64,000 nt of DNA from Micromonospora sp. NBRC 110009 (GCF_030518795.1 NZ_CP130427.1:5332001-5396000); one strand, 5' to 3'. Counted from the first letter of the stretch, positions 16,120 to 24,952 are shown. A program made the numbers and translations. Notes: generated from the sequence alone by a model not told the origin.

Positions 16120-17114
16120 GGGTGGTCTCCTTTGCCAACAGCTCCCGGACACGCGGGGCGACCTCGCTGCCCAGCAGCTCGATCGTGCGTGCGCGCGCCT
16201 CGCGGGGCAGGTGCATGATGTCGTACTTGAGGTCGAAGCGGCTCAGCCGCAGGTCCCGGGCCATCGTGGCGATCTTCCGCGCGACCGTCTCGGGTGACCC
16301 GACGAACAGCGCCCCGTGGTCGATCTCGGCCTCGTAGCGTCGACGGTCCGGCTTGTAGAACCCGCGTTCCTCGGCGAGTCGCGCCACGACCGGCTGCCAG
16401 TACCGCCACCAGGTCTCCACCGCCTCGTCGTCGGTGTCCGCGACGAGGCCGAGCGAGTGCTGCCCGATGGGCTGCACGGGGTGCCCGACCTGGTCGAGCG
16501 CCCGGAGGTAGAGGTCGACGTGGCCGGCGAACCGCTGCGGGCGTCCGCCGATGATCGCGAGCATGAGCGGGAGACCGTAGCGGGCGGCGCGGATCACCGA
16601 GTTCGGGCTCCCGCCGACGCCGATCCAGGTCGGGATGCCTCCGGCCCGCATCCTCGGATGCAGCCGCTGCGCGACCAGAGGGCTCCGTACCGTACCCGAC
16701 CAGGTGACCGATTCGTCCCGCTGGAGCCGTACGAAGAGGTCGAGCTTCTCCTCGAACAACCGCTCGTAGTCCGCCAAGTCGTAACCGAACAGGGGGAACG
16801 ACTCGGTCGCCGATGCGCGTCCGAGGACAATCTGGGCGCGGCCGTTCGAGACCGCGTCGAGGGTCGCGAACTCGTGGTAGAGCCGTACCGGATCGTTCGT
16901 GCTGAGCACCGTGACCGAGGTGCCGAGGCGGATCCGGTCGGTCGCCGTCGCGATCGCCGCGAGCAGCACGGAACACGTCGAGCCCGACCGACTCCGCGAG
17001 CCGCGCCTCGTCGACGAGCAGCCGCACGGTCTCGGCGTCGCTCAGGATCCGGTCACCGTCAGTGGCCACCTCGCCGAACGAGTTGAGCCCCAGTTCGAAG
17101 CCTTCCGCTGCCAT
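16112..17114 (-). pseudogene. LLM oxidoreductase inactivated by a 50-bp net deletion/frameshift
   Basis: Starts normally at ATG 17114 (MAAEGFELGLNSFGEV) behind GAGGAG and reads well to ...ESVGLDVF. It resumes in another frame at VLLAAIATATDRIRLGTSV and continues to a normal end. Compared with its neighbour, the 18 residues between the two valines, including the GEHH catalytic loop, are replaced by four bases (GGAA on the plus strand, 16970-16973), a net loss of 50 bases. The rest (NDPVRLYHEF, SNGRAQIVLGR, WIGVGGSPNS) is intact, so the event looks recent. A downstream GTG at 16969 could in principle yield a 285-residue protein lacking the active-site loop. Confidence 0.8.
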
Positions 17115-17175
17115 CGTCTCCTCCTCACGTGGGCTCCCAGGAGGGCGGTCCGCACCGGCGGGTCGCCCTCGGCGA

Positions 17176-17217
17176 TTGACATGTCAAACATGCTAACCTG
17201 CGTATTGACATGTCAAT
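17176..17217. promoter_or_regulatory. Twin TTGACATGTCAA operators in a divergent promoter
   Basis: TTGACATGTCAA occurs twice, at 17176-17187 and 17205-17216; the second extends to a perfect 14-bp palindrome ATTGACATGTCAAT. Centres are 29 bases apart. They lie between a MarR gene (plus) and the LLM operon (minus). On the minus strand the TTGACA of the right site is followed after ~15 bases by TAGCAT, a plausible promoter for the LLM operon that a bound MarR dimer would occlude. Confidence 0.8.
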
Positions 17218-17229
17218 CGGGAGGTGAAG

Positions 17230-17778
17230 ATGACGAAGGCCACACCCCAGGGGCGGAGAGGGCGCCAACTGCCGACCGCGGAGGAGCTACGGATCTGGCG
17301 GGACTTCATCGAGACGACGGAGACGCTCAGGTCCCGGATCGCGTCCCGACTCCAGACCGAGTCCTCGCTCTCGCCGGGCGACTACGCCGTCCTGCTCGCC
17401 CTCAGCGAGGCGCCCGACCGGCAGCTGCGCTCCTCGGAGCTCGCGGCGCACATCGGCTGGGAACGCAGCCGGCTCTCCCACCACCTCGGCCGGATGGAGC
17501 GGCGCGGGCTCATCCACCGCCAGGAGTGCCCAACCGAACCCCGAGGAGCGGAGGTCCACCTCACGCCGACCGGGGCCGAGGCGTTCCGCGGGTCCACCGT
17601 CCCGCACCTGCGCGCCATCCGCGAGCTCTTCGTCGACGCGCTCACGCCGGACCAGCTCCACGCGGCGGGCGAGATCGCCGCGGCGCTCCGCGTACACCTC
17701 GACGCACCGCACAAGGAACCGGATCGTCTCCGACCGGCCCCCGAAGAGGAGCCGGCCAGACCAGCCACGGGCCAGTAA
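17230..17778 (+). CDS. MarR-family transcriptional regulator
   Basis: A 182-residue winged-helix regulator with LSPGDYAVLLALSEAPDRQL, SELAAHIGWERSRLSHHLG (recognition helix) and RMERRGLIHRQECPTEPRG (wing), then the C-terminal dimer helix and a Pro/Glu-rich tail. I chose ATG 17230, five bases after GGGAGG; the in-frame GTG 17224 overlaps that ribosome site. The GWERSRLSHHL style is common in actinomycete MarR proteins linked to oxidoreductases. Two palindromes directly upstream imply autoregulation and control of the divergent LLM operon. Confidence 0.88.
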   Translation: MTKATPQGRRGRQLPTAEELRIWRDFIETTETLRSRIASRLQTESSLSPGDYAVLLALSEAPDRQLRSSELAAHIGWERSRLSHHLGRMERRGLIHRQECPTEPRGAEVHLTPTGAEAFRGSTVPHLRAIRELFVDALTPDQLHAAGEIAAALRVHLDAPHKEPDRLRPAPEEEPARPATGQ

Positions 17779-17918
17779 CGAACCTCCCCAGCGGGCGTGG
17801 GCTGTCAGCGCAGCCGCTTCCGCCAGGGGACGAGCGGGTGAGGCCGCATAGGTGATCTCGGAGTTCTCTACGCTTCACGATCCCGAGGACACCTCACCCG
17901 CCGATGGCATCATCTGGA

Positions 17919-18791
17919 TCACGCGAGTTCGGCGAGTCGCGCTGCGACCCGCTGCTCGGCCAGCTCCTGCGCGAACTCCACCGGGTGGCGGTCGGGCGTC
18001 GTCTGAACCTCGGTCACGCCGAGCGCGGCGTACTCGGCCACCTCGGCCACGAACGCGTCGACATCGGGCAGGGGCGGTCGCCTGACCACCACCGTCTTTT
18101 CGATGCTGGAGTAGTCCCGGCCCTCGGCGGCACAGTGTTGCCGCAGTACGTCGAGCTTGTGCGCGACCTCCGCCGGGCTGTTGCCGAACAGGTTGCAGGC
18201 ATCGGCATAGCGGGCCACGAGCCGCAGGGTCTTCTTCTCGCCGCCGCCGCCGATCATGATCGGGGGGTGCGGTCGGCTGATCGGCGCCGGCACGTTCAGC
18301 GTCTCAGCCAGCTGGTAGTGCCTGCCGTCGAACCGGCCGTTGTTGTCGCTCCACATCTGCAGGCAGATCTGCAACGCTTCCTCGAGCCGTTCGAAACGCT
18401 CCGTGACCGGGACGTCCGGTACGCCGAGGCCGCGCTGCTCACGGTCGTACCACGACGCGCCGATGCCGAGCCGCGCCCGCCCGCCGGAGAGCACGTCGAG
18501 CGTGGTGACGATCTTGGCGAGCAGGCCCGGGTAGCGGTACATCACCCCGGTGACCAGGACACCGAGCGTCATCCGTTCGGTCTTGGCCGCCACGTAGCCG
18601 AGGGTCGTGTAGGCCTCGAGCATCGGCTCCTCGGCGGACGTGGTGAACTCCATCTGGAAGTAGTGGTCCATGACGGTGAACGCGGACACCCCGGCCTGCT
18701 CCGCGATCCGGGCGGTCTCCGCCAGGGTCCCGGCCATCTCGGACGGGTCGGCGGGCGTGGAGAAGTTCCAGTAATGCAGACCGAGCCTCAT
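17919..18791 (-). CDS. LLM-class F420-dependent oxidoreductase
   Basis: A 290-residue luciferase-like protein of the actinobacterial F420-dependent type: MRLGLHYWNFSTPADPSEMA start, MDHYFQMEFT, GVLVTGVMYRYPGLLAKIV, LDVLSGGRARLGIGASWYDRE, HPPIMIGGGGEKKTLRLVARYAD. The SGGRxxxGxGAxWxxxE and IGGGGE motifs mark the F420-binding group. I chose ATG 18791 by homology of the first strand; the frame is open a further 67 codons upstream but that part has no family character. It stands alone between the MarR gene and the sigma pseudogene. Substrate unknown. Confidence 0.9.
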   Translation of the reverse strand: MRLGLHYWNFSTPADPSEMAGTLAETARIAEQAGVSAFTVMDHYFQMEFTTSAEEPMLEAYTTLGYVAAKTERMTLGVLVTGVMYRYPGLLAKIVTTLDVLSGGRARLGIGASWYDREQRGLGVPDVPVTERFERLEEALQICLQMWSDNNGRFDGRHYQLAETLNVPAPISRPHPPIMIGGGGEKKTLRLVARYADACNLFGNSPAEVAHKLDVLRQHCAAEGRDYSSIEKTVVVRRPPLPDVDAFVAEVAEYAALGVTEVQTTPDRHPVEFAQELAEQRVAARLAELA

Positions 18792-18885
18792 CGCCCATCC
18801 CTTCACGTCCCCTGGGCCAACTGGCATTATGCCGGGCGCTCGCCTTTTGCACCGCCGAACGGCCTGGTGACGAACGCCGGCCGCG

Positions 18886-19719
18886 TCAGCCTGTCGTCCA
18901 GGGCCGGATCTTGTCAGGGTTGAGGATCGCCCAGATGCGCGTGATCCGATTGTCTGAGACGTGGAACGCGTACACCGCCACGGTGACGCCATCCTGCTGA
19001 GCGACCAGGCCGGGCTGACCGTTGACCGTACGCTCCAGGATCGTCACCTCGGTCGTCCTGCCAGCGAGGCCGGCGAAGAAGCGCGCGATCTGCTCGCCGC
19101 CTTCGACCGGGCGCGGCGCGGCGCTGACGAGGCCGCCACCGTCGCCGGTCGCCGTGGCGTCGGGGTCAAGGAGGCCGATGAGCGCGCCGATGTCCCCGGC
19201 TTCCCAGGCCCGCTTGAAGTCTCGGACGACGGCGGCCTGCCGGGCCGTCGGGAGCGCGGGGGCGTGCGAGGCGTGGATGCGCCGGCGGGCCGAGGAGGCC
19301 AGCTGGCGGCACGCCGCCGGGGTGCGGCCGACGATCTCGGCCACCTCCGGGAAGGCGAAGCGGAAGACGTCGTGCAGGATGAACGACACCCGCTCGGCCG
19401 GGGTCATCGCCTCGAGCACGACGAGGAAGGCCATGTTGACCGACTCGTCCAGGGTGACCCGGTCAGCCGGGTCGGCCGTGGCACCCCCGGTCCGTCCGCT
19501 CGGCGGGCTCGGGCAGCGGCTCGGGGATCCATTCGCCCACGTAGCGTTCCCGTCGGACCCGTGCCGAGCCGAGCAGGTCCAGGCAGATGCGGCTCGCCAC
19601 CGTGGTCAGCCAGCCACCGGGGGATGCGATGGCGTCCCGTTGTTGCTCGGACATGGCGTACCAGCGGGCGTACGTCTCCTGCACCGCATCCTCCGCCTCG
19701 GCCAGGGAGCTGTCCTGGC
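18886..19719 (-). pseudogene. ECF41-type sigma factor, 5'-truncated and frameshifted
   Basis: Region 2 begins abruptly at SSLAEAEDAVQETYARWYAM, with a stop codon just upstream, so the usual first ~30 residues (region 2.1) are absent. The frame runs through GGWLTTVASRICLDLLGSARV and PEPLPEP, then needs a +1 shift near a five-C run (plus strand 19484-19488) to continue as ADPADRVTLDESVNMAFLVV, region 4 (FRFAFPEVAEIVGRTPAACR) and a SnoaL-like C-terminal domain ending WAILNPDKIRPW. VTLDESV and the SnoaL extension identify ECF41. The residual 182-residue frame from 19434 lacks region 2 and could not act as a sigma factor. Confidence 0.82.
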
Positions 19720-19895
19720 TCGGATCGGGTGATCATCGCGCCGTCGGCTCCCTCGTTCGCCGCAATCCTCACCGGTCCGACGAAACAGTGCACCGAACTG
19801 TGAGGCGCGCCCGTCGCCTCACAGTCCGGGGAGCTGCGTCGTCAGACACTTGGCGGAACACCCCCATCTCACCCGATGTGACAAGGGAAAAACCG

Positions 19896-20366
19896 ATGAG
19901 CGACTTCCAGGCCATCGCCGACCGCGTCGAGATCGACGCGCTGCGCGGCGAATTCACCGACGCGGCGATGATGCGTGACCGCGCCCGCCTCGCCTCGCTG
20001 TTCACCCCGGACGGCGTGCTGCGCATGCCCAACATCCCCGCCGAGCTGATCGGCCGTGAACAGATCCGCGCCGGCGGTGAGCGGCTGCAGGCACAGTGGG
20101 ACTTCTTCGTGCAGACCACCCACCCCGGCACCATCCAGCTCGAGGGCGACACCGCCACCGGCCGTGCCTACATTCAGGAGTTGGTGCGCACCCGCGACGG
20201 CCGCCAGGGGCTGAACTACGCCATCTACCACGACCGCTACCAGCGCACCCCGGATGGTTGGAAGTTCACCGAGCGGGTCTACGAGGTCCGGTACCTCGAC
20301 ACCACTCCGCTGGCGGGCTCGGCGCCCCGCCCGGAGGCCCCCACCGAACGATCCGGCACCAGCTGA
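19896..20366 (+). CDS. SnoaL/NTF2-like protein
   Basis: A 156-residue protein of the SnoaL_4/NTF2 fold: IADRVEIDALRGEFTDAAMM, ASLFTPDGVLRMPNIPAELI and YAIYHDRYQRTPDGWKFTER. The start ATG follows AAGGGAAAAACCG. These domains form a conical pocket used by hydratases, cyclases or ligand binders; no catalytic set can be assigned here. It is divergent from the ECF41 pseudogene and may once have been in its regulon (inference). It has no similarity in motifs to the 10646 protein beyond the fold. Confidence 0.8.
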   Translation: MSDFQAIADRVEIDALRGEFTDAAMMRDRARLASLFTPDGVLRMPNIPAELIGREQIRAGGERLQAQWDFFVQTTHPGTIQLEGDTATGRAYIQELVRTRDGRQGLNYAIYHDRYQRTPDGWKFTERVYEVRYLDTTPLAGSAPRPEAPTERSGTS

Positions 20367-20438
20367 GCCCTCGACCCCCGTGCGAACTGGATCGTCGGGG
20401 CGCGGAAAGTGGTATCCGATCCGAGCACCGCCCACTAC

Positions 20439-20490
20439 TGGAAGGAACTTCCAGCTCCGGGTCCTGCGCGGAAGGATTTCTTTCGATACT
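20439..20490 (+). promoter_or_regulatory. Palindrome and leaderless-type promoter for the ABC importer
   Basis: TGGAAG-GAA-CTTCCA at 20439-20453 is a perfect 6-3-6 inverted repeat. A -10-like GATACT follows at 20484-20489, ten bases before the GTG chosen for the first permease, which has no good ribosome site. This suggests a leaderless transcript and a repressor site upstream of it. No regulator gene is adjacent. Confidence 0.45.
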
Positions 20491-20498
20491 GTGCTGCC

Positions 20499-21464
20499 GT
20501 GCCGCCCCCGCCTACCGTCAGCGCCCCACCGGATAACCGCGCGCCGACCACAGAGTCCACCCGCTCCACCGTCCGACGAGGAGCGGCGGCGCGCTTCACC
20601 GAAACCGGTCTCGGATGGCTGCTGCTGCTGCCGTCGGTCGTGGTCTTCGCACTGTTCGTGTTCTGGCCGCTGGGCCGCACCCTCTACCTGTCCGTGCACG
20701 GCAACGACCTCTTCGGCGCCCCGTCGGTGTACGTCGGTGCGGAGCACTACCGGGAGATGCTGTCGCCCGAGTTCGGCAAGGTGCTGACCACGACGGGCCT
20801 GTTCACGCTGTTCTCGGTGGTGCCGGCCGTGCTGGGCGCGCTCTTCGTGGTGCTGCTGCTGGAGGCGCGCATCCGCGGCGTACGGGTGTTGCGCACCGCG
20901 TTCGCGCTGCCGTTCGCGTTCTCGGTGGCCACCGCATCGGTCATCTTCGCCGTCATCTACAACCCGGCGATCGGCGTGGCGAACGGCGTGCTCGGATCCC
21001 TCGGCATCGACCGGGTCAACTGGCTCACCGACCCGTCGATCGCGCTGCCCGCCGTAGCCGCCGCGACGGTGTGGATGAACCTCGGCTACAACGTCCTGGT
21101 GCTCTCCGCCGGCGTCGCGGCGATCTCGCCCGAGGTGGTCGAGGCGGCCCGGCTGGACGGCGCGACCGGCTGGCGGCTGGCGTCCCGGATCACCGTGCCG
21201 CTGCTCTCCCCGCAACTGTTCTTCCTCGTCGTGGTGTCCACGATCCACGCGTTGCAGAGCTTCGGGCAGATCCACATCCTGACCAAGGGCGGCCCGGACC
21301 AGGCCACCACGACGCTGGTCTACTCGATCTACGAGAAGGCGTTCGCCTTCGGGTCCTCCGACTTCGGATCAGCCAGCGCCCAGGCCGTCGTGCTGCTGGT
21401 CGTCATGCTCGGCTGCACGGCCATCCAGTTCGGCGTCCTCGAGCGGCGGGTCCACTATCGATGA
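20499..21464 (+). CDS. Sugar/glycerophosphate-type ABC permease (UgpA/MalF-like)
   Basis: A 321-residue membrane protein with six predicted helices after a ~45-residue Pro/Thr/Arg-rich cytoplasmic leader. GWLLLLPSVVVFALFVFWPL is helix 1, and the cytoplasmic EAA loop reads EAARLDGATGWRLASRITVP. The latter contacts the ATPase subunit. I chose GTG 20499, just downstream of a -10-like element; the frame is open 30 codons earlier. The stop overlaps the second permease gene (ATGA). CUT1-family context (two permeases plus lipoprotein) with a downstream phosphodiesterase suggests glycerol-3-phosphate or glycerophosphodiester import. Confidence 0.88.
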   Translation: MPPPPTVSAPPDNRAPTTESTRSTVRRGAAARFTETGLGWLLLLPSVVVFALFVFWPLGRTLYLSVHGNDLFGAPSVYVGAEHYREMLSPEFGKVLTTTGLFTLFSVVPAVLGALFVVLLLEARIRGVRVLRTAFALPFAFSVATASVIFAVIYNPAIGVANGVLGSLGIDRVNWLTDPSIALPAVAAATVWMNLGYNVLVLSAGVAAISPEVVEAARLDGATGWRLASRITVPLLSPQLFFLVVVSTIHALQSFGQIHILTKGGPDQATTTLVYSIYEKAFAFGSSDFGSASAQAVVLLVVMLGCTAIQFGVLERRVHYR

Positions 21465-22291
21465 AGAAGCTCAGTTTCGGGCAGGTCGCCGTCTACGTCG
21501 TGCTCGGCCTGGCCGCGATCCCGGTCCTGTTCCCCATCTACTACGGCTTCGTCGGCGCCGTGATGGGCCCCGGCGACCTGGCGACCTACCCGCCCGCGCT
21601 GGTGCCGCACGAGCTCTACTGGCAGAACATCAGCGACGTCTTCCGCTCGGTGCCGCTCGGTCGCTTCTACGTCAACTCGGCCATCCAGGCCGGGGTCATC
21701 ACGGTGGCCCAGATCGTGACGAGCATCCTGGCCGCGTACGCCTTCGCGTTCCTTCGCCTGCCGGCGAAGGCCGCGACGTTCGGTCTGTTCCTCGCCACCC
21801 TCATGGTGCCGTGGGAAGCGATCATCATCCCCAACTACCTGGCCATCTCCGGTTGGGGTCTGGCGCGAGGTGGGTTGACCTACCTCGGTCTCGTGCTGCC
21901 CTTCCTCGCCTCGGCGTTCGGCACGTTCCTGCTGCGTCAGGCCTTCCTGCAGTTCCCGACCGAGTTGCGGGACGCCGCGGTGATCGACGGGTGCGGTCAC
22001 TGGCGCCTGCTGTGGCGGGTCATCGTGCCCCTGTCCAAGCCCTCGATCGCGGCGGTCGGGGTCTACGTCTTCCTCTCGGCGTGGAACCAGTACTTCTGGC
22101 CGCTGATCCTGATCCGCGACCCCGAGTACCAGACGCTGCAGATCGGCATCTCCCAGCTCAACGACGCCGAGGTGGCCCGACCGGGCCTCGTCCTCGCCGG
22201 CGTCGCGCTGTCCCTGCTTCCCACGCTGGCCGTCGTGCTCTTCGGTCAGCGCTACATCGTCCGCGGCCTCACCGCCGGCGCGCTGCGTTAA
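21461..22291 (+). CDS. ABC permease (UgpE/MalG-like)
   Basis: A 276-residue CUT1 permease: six helices starting VAVYVVLGLAAIPVLFPIYY, a periplasmic loop, and the EAA motif RDAAVIDGCGHWRLLWRVIV; WNQYFWPLILIRDPEYQTLQ is a common UgpE-like segment. It is translationally coupled to the first permease. No ATPase subunit is encoded in the cluster; actinomycete CUT1 importers often share one MsiK/UgpC ATPase encoded elsewhere. Confidence 0.9.
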   Translation: MKKLSFGQVAVYVVLGLAAIPVLFPIYYGFVGAVMGPGDLATYPPALVPHELYWQNISDVFRSVPLGRFYVNSAIQAGVITVAQIVTSILAAYAFAFLRLPAKAATFGLFLATLMVPWEAIIIPNYLAISGWGLARGGLTYLGLVLPFLASAFGTFLLRQAFLQFPTELRDAAVIDGCGHWRLLWRVIVPLSKPSIAAVGVYVFLSAWNQYFWPLILIRDPEYQTLQIGISQLNDAEVARPGLVLAGVALSLLPTLAVVLFGQRYIVRGLTAGALR

Positions 22292-22310
22292 CTCGTGAAG
22301 AGGAGATTCC

Positions 22311-23720
22311 GTGAGACAACCTAGGCTCCGCCGGAGCATGAGCGCATTCGTCGCCCTGGTAGCCGCCGCCGCGCTGACGGCGTGCGGTGGTTCCGGGTCC
22401 GGCACCGACTCCGGCAAGGACGCGCTCGAGGCGCCCGGCGCGGAGGTGCTCCAGAAGGCCACCGACAAGACCACCATCGAGTTCTGGCACGGGATGAAGG
22501 GCCCCAACGCCGCGGCGATCGACAAGCTGGTCGCCGACTTCAACGCCCAGAGCGGCGGCAAGGTCGAGGTCAAGGCGGTCTTCCAGGGCAACTACGACGA
22601 GACGATCGCCAAGTACAAGGCCTCGGTGCAGCAGAAGAGCACGCCGGCGCTGGTGCAGATCTACGACATCGGCTCCCGGTTCATGGTCGACTCCAAGCAG
22701 ACCGTGCCGATGTACAAGTTCATCGACAAGGACAAGTTCAACGCGGGCGACATCGAACCGAACATCGCCAACTACTACTCGATCGACGGCAAGCTCCAGT
22801 CGATGCCGTTCAACACCTCCACCCCGCTGCTGTACCTGAACAAGGAAGCCTTCGTAAAGGCCGGCCTCGACCCGACGAAGCCGCCGCAGAACCTCGACGA
22901 GATCGGGGAGATGGCGAAGAAGCTGACCGTCAAGGACGCCAGCGGCAAGACCGTCCAGTACGGCTTCGGCGCCGCCATCTACGGCTGGCTGCTGGAGCAG
23001 CTGATCGCCACCGACGGCAAGGAGTACTGCGACAACGGCAACGGCCGCAAGGGCCTCGCCACGAAGGTGCAGTTCGACCAGGAGACCGGCGTGCGCGTCG
23101 CGCAGTGGTGGACGGACCTGGTGAAGGGCGGCTACGCGACGAACACCGGCCGCAAGACCGACGACGCCCAGGCCGCCTTCAAGGCCGGCACGGTGGCGAT
23201 GCACCTGGAGTCCACCGGCGCCATGCGGGGCTACGTCGAGGCGGCCAAGGGCAAGTTCACCGTGCTCACCGCGCCGTACCCGAAAGCGAGCAGCTCGGCG
23301 ACGGGCGGACCGATCATCGGTGGCGCCTCGCTGTGGATCGACGGCGTCGGGCACAGCGACAAGGAGAAGCGGGCCGCCTGGGAGTTCGTGAAGTTCGCTG
23401 TGAGCGCGGCGCAGCAGGCCAAGTGGCACACCGGCACCGGGTACGTGCCGGTCAACGCCAAGGCGCTCGACGAGCAGATCGACAAGGACTGGGTGGCGCA
23501 GTACCCGCAGTTCAAGACCGCCGTGGACCAGCTGCACGCGCTGCCGCCGTCGGTCGCGTCGGCCGGCTGCCTGCTCGGCGTGATGCCGCAGGCCCGCAAG
23601 GCGTCCGAGGACGGCCTGGAGGCGGCGATCGTCGGTAGCAAGCCGGCCGACCAGGCCATGAAGGACGCCGCGGCGAGCGTGCAGGCCGCGATCGACAGTT
23701 ACAACAAGTCGGTCAGCTGA
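22311..23720 (+). CDS. ABC substrate-binding lipoprotein (UgpB-like)
   Basis: A 469-residue lipoprotein: basic n-region RQPRLRRS, hydrophobic VALVAAAA and lipobox LTAC with the acylated Cys at residue 25, then a Gly/Ser linker. The mature part has the family-1 solute-binding pattern TIEFWHGMKGPNAAAIDKLV, MPFNTSTPLLYLNKEAF and AAWEFVKFAVSAAQQAKWHT; this is close to glycerol-3-phosphate binding proteins (WHGM, NSSTPVLYYNK). The start is GTG 22311 with GAGGAG upstream. It ends the importer operon and is followed by a strong terminator. Confidence 0.92.
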   Translation: MRQPRLRRSMSAFVALVAAAALTACGGSGSGTDSGKDALEAPGAEVLQKATDKTTIEFWHGMKGPNAAAIDKLVADFNAQSGGKVEVKAVFQGNYDETIAKYKASVQQKSTPALVQIYDIGSRFMVDSKQTVPMYKFIDKDKFNAGDIEPNIANYYSIDGKLQSMPFNTSTPLLYLNKEAFVKAGLDPTKPPQNLDEIGEMAKKLTVKDASGKTVQYGFGAAIYGWLLEQLIATDGKEYCDNGNGRKGLATKVQFDQETGVRVAQWWTDLVKGGYATNTGRKTDDAQAAFKAGTVAMHLESTGAMRGYVEAAKGKFTVLTAPYPKASSSATGGPIIGGASLWIDGVGHSDKEKRAAWEFVKFAVSAAQQAKWHTGTGYVPVNAKALDEQIDKDWVAQYPQFKTAVDQLHALPPSVASAGCLLGVMPQARKASEDGLEAAIVGSKPADQAMKDAAASVQAAIDSYNKSVS

Positions 23721-23727
23721 CATACCG

Positions 23728-23766
23728 CGAGGAGGGGCCGGCTCCATCGGAGCCGGCCCCTCCTCG
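23728..23766. terminator. Perfect 18-bp hairpin shared by convergent genes
   Basis: Arms 23728-23745 (CGAGGAGGGGCCGGCTCC) and 23749-23766 are exact reverse complements with a 3-base loop. It lies 8 bases after the lipoprotein stop and 7 bases before the 3' end of the convergent phosphodiesterase gene. It presumably terminates both transcripts. Confidence 0.85.
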
Positions 23767-23773
23767 TGCCGGC

Positions 23774-24952
23774 TCAGATGACGTACGCGTACAGGTCGAC
23801 GAGGGTGCCGTCGGCGCGGTGCAACCCGGCGGAGTCGCCGTACGTGCTGTTCCAGACCGCGGCGGTGCGCGCGTTGTGGTAGGTGGCCGCGTCGTCGTCG
23901 CCCGGACCGGTGTGCACCCGCAGCAGCCCGCCCGGTGGGATGACGTAGCCGTCGCCCACCACGATCCGGTCGGACGCCTGGTTACGCAGGTACCAGTCGC
24001 TGACGTCGACCGGCTGGTCGGAGACGTTGCGCAGCACCACGTGCTCGCCGGGGGAGTGGCACCTGATGTCCTCGATGACCACGCCCGCCGCGCCGGGCAC
24101 CCGGTCGCCGCCGTGCAACATGTCCTTCAGCGCGTACGGGTAGTTGGTGATCATGCCGTCGACGCCGAGGTCCACGGCCCACCGCCAGAGCTCCGGCGAG
24201 TCGACCGTCCACGGCACGAGGGCCAGGCCTGCCTCGATGACCCGGGCCGCGCCCTCGGGCCGCAGCCGGCGGACGTCCGGGTTGACCGAGAAGATCCACC
24301 CGGCGAGGTCCGTCAGTTTCCCGCCCGCCGGCACGTCGTAGGTGATCAGCGAGACCGGGACATCGGGCAGCTGTGCGTGGAAGTCCCGGACGGCCTGCTC
24401 GTCGAAGGACCCGACGATCAGCGGGGTCGCCTCGAGCCACTCGCGACGCGTGCGCAGCCGCGCGACGACCGCTGCCGCCAGCCCGGGATTCACCGCGGGC
24501 GACTTCAACTCAAGGTTCAGGCCGACCCGGTCCCCGAGCAGGTCGAGCAGTTCGTCCAAGGTGAGGATGTGCTGGCCGGTGAATTCGGCGCCGTACCAGC
24601 CCCCGGCGTCGAGTTTCCTCAGCTCGGCGAGGGTGAAGTCGTGCACGTTCCAGGGTGCGCGGTCGGAGAATGCCAGCCTGGCGTCGGTGGTGCGGGCGAG
24701 GGTCACATCGTGGATGATCACCAGCTCCCCGTCGGCGCTGAGCTGCACGTCGGTCTCGATGTAGTCGGCGCCCTCGGCGATCGCGAGATCGAAGGCGGCC
24801 GCGGTGTTCTCCGGTGCCATCCCGGACGACCCGCGGTGCGCGTACGTCGCGGCGCGCCTGCCGCCAAGGCCGAGCGGCGGTGTGGTGCGTGCCCGGGGAA
24901 CCGGCGCCACCCCCGCATGACGGGCGGGCTTCGATGACGGACTCGTGCTCAT
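23774..24952 (-). CDS. Glycerophosphodiester phosphodiesterase fused to a lamin-tail domain
   Basis: A 392-residue protein. GDPD TIM-barrel motifs: YAHRGSSGMAPENTAAAFDL, DYIETDVQLSADGELVIIHD, LNLELKSP and VPWTVD...DGMITNYP. Catalytic residues visible are the HR..E, the E.D pair and the HD. The last ~100 residues (VVIEDIRCHSPGEHVVLRNV, DVSDWYLRNQ, IPPGGLLRVHTG) look like a lamin-tail domain (LTD), an Ig-like fold. There is no signal peptide. I chose ATG 24952 behind GGGAG. Convergent with the Ugp-like importer, it probably splits imported glycerophosphodiesters to glycerol-3-phosphate and an alcohol. Confidence 0.88.
   Translation of the reverse strand: MSTSPSSKPARHAGVAPVPRARTTPPLGLGGRRAATYAHRGSSGMAPENTAAAFDLAIAEGADYIETDVQLSADGELVIIHDVTLARTTDARLAFSDRAPWNVHDFTLAELRKLDAGGWYGAEFTGQHILTLDELLDLLGDRVGLNLELKSPAVNPGLAAAVVARLRTRREWLEATPLIVGSFDEQAVRDFHAQLPDVPVSLITYDVPAGGKLTDLAGWIFSVNPDVRRLRPEGAARVIEAGLALVPWTVDSPELWRWAVDLGVDGMITNYPYALKDMLHGGDRVPGAAGVVIEDIRCHSPGEHVVLRNVSDQPVDVSDWYLRNQASDRIVVGDGYVIPPGGLLRVHTGPGDDDAATYHNARTAAVWNSTYGDSAGLHRADGTLVDLYAYVI

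Noticed and set aside
18886..19719. Programmed frameshift in the ECF41 sigma gene
   Set aside because: The N-terminal region 2.1 is also missing, so the gene is already broken without the shift.
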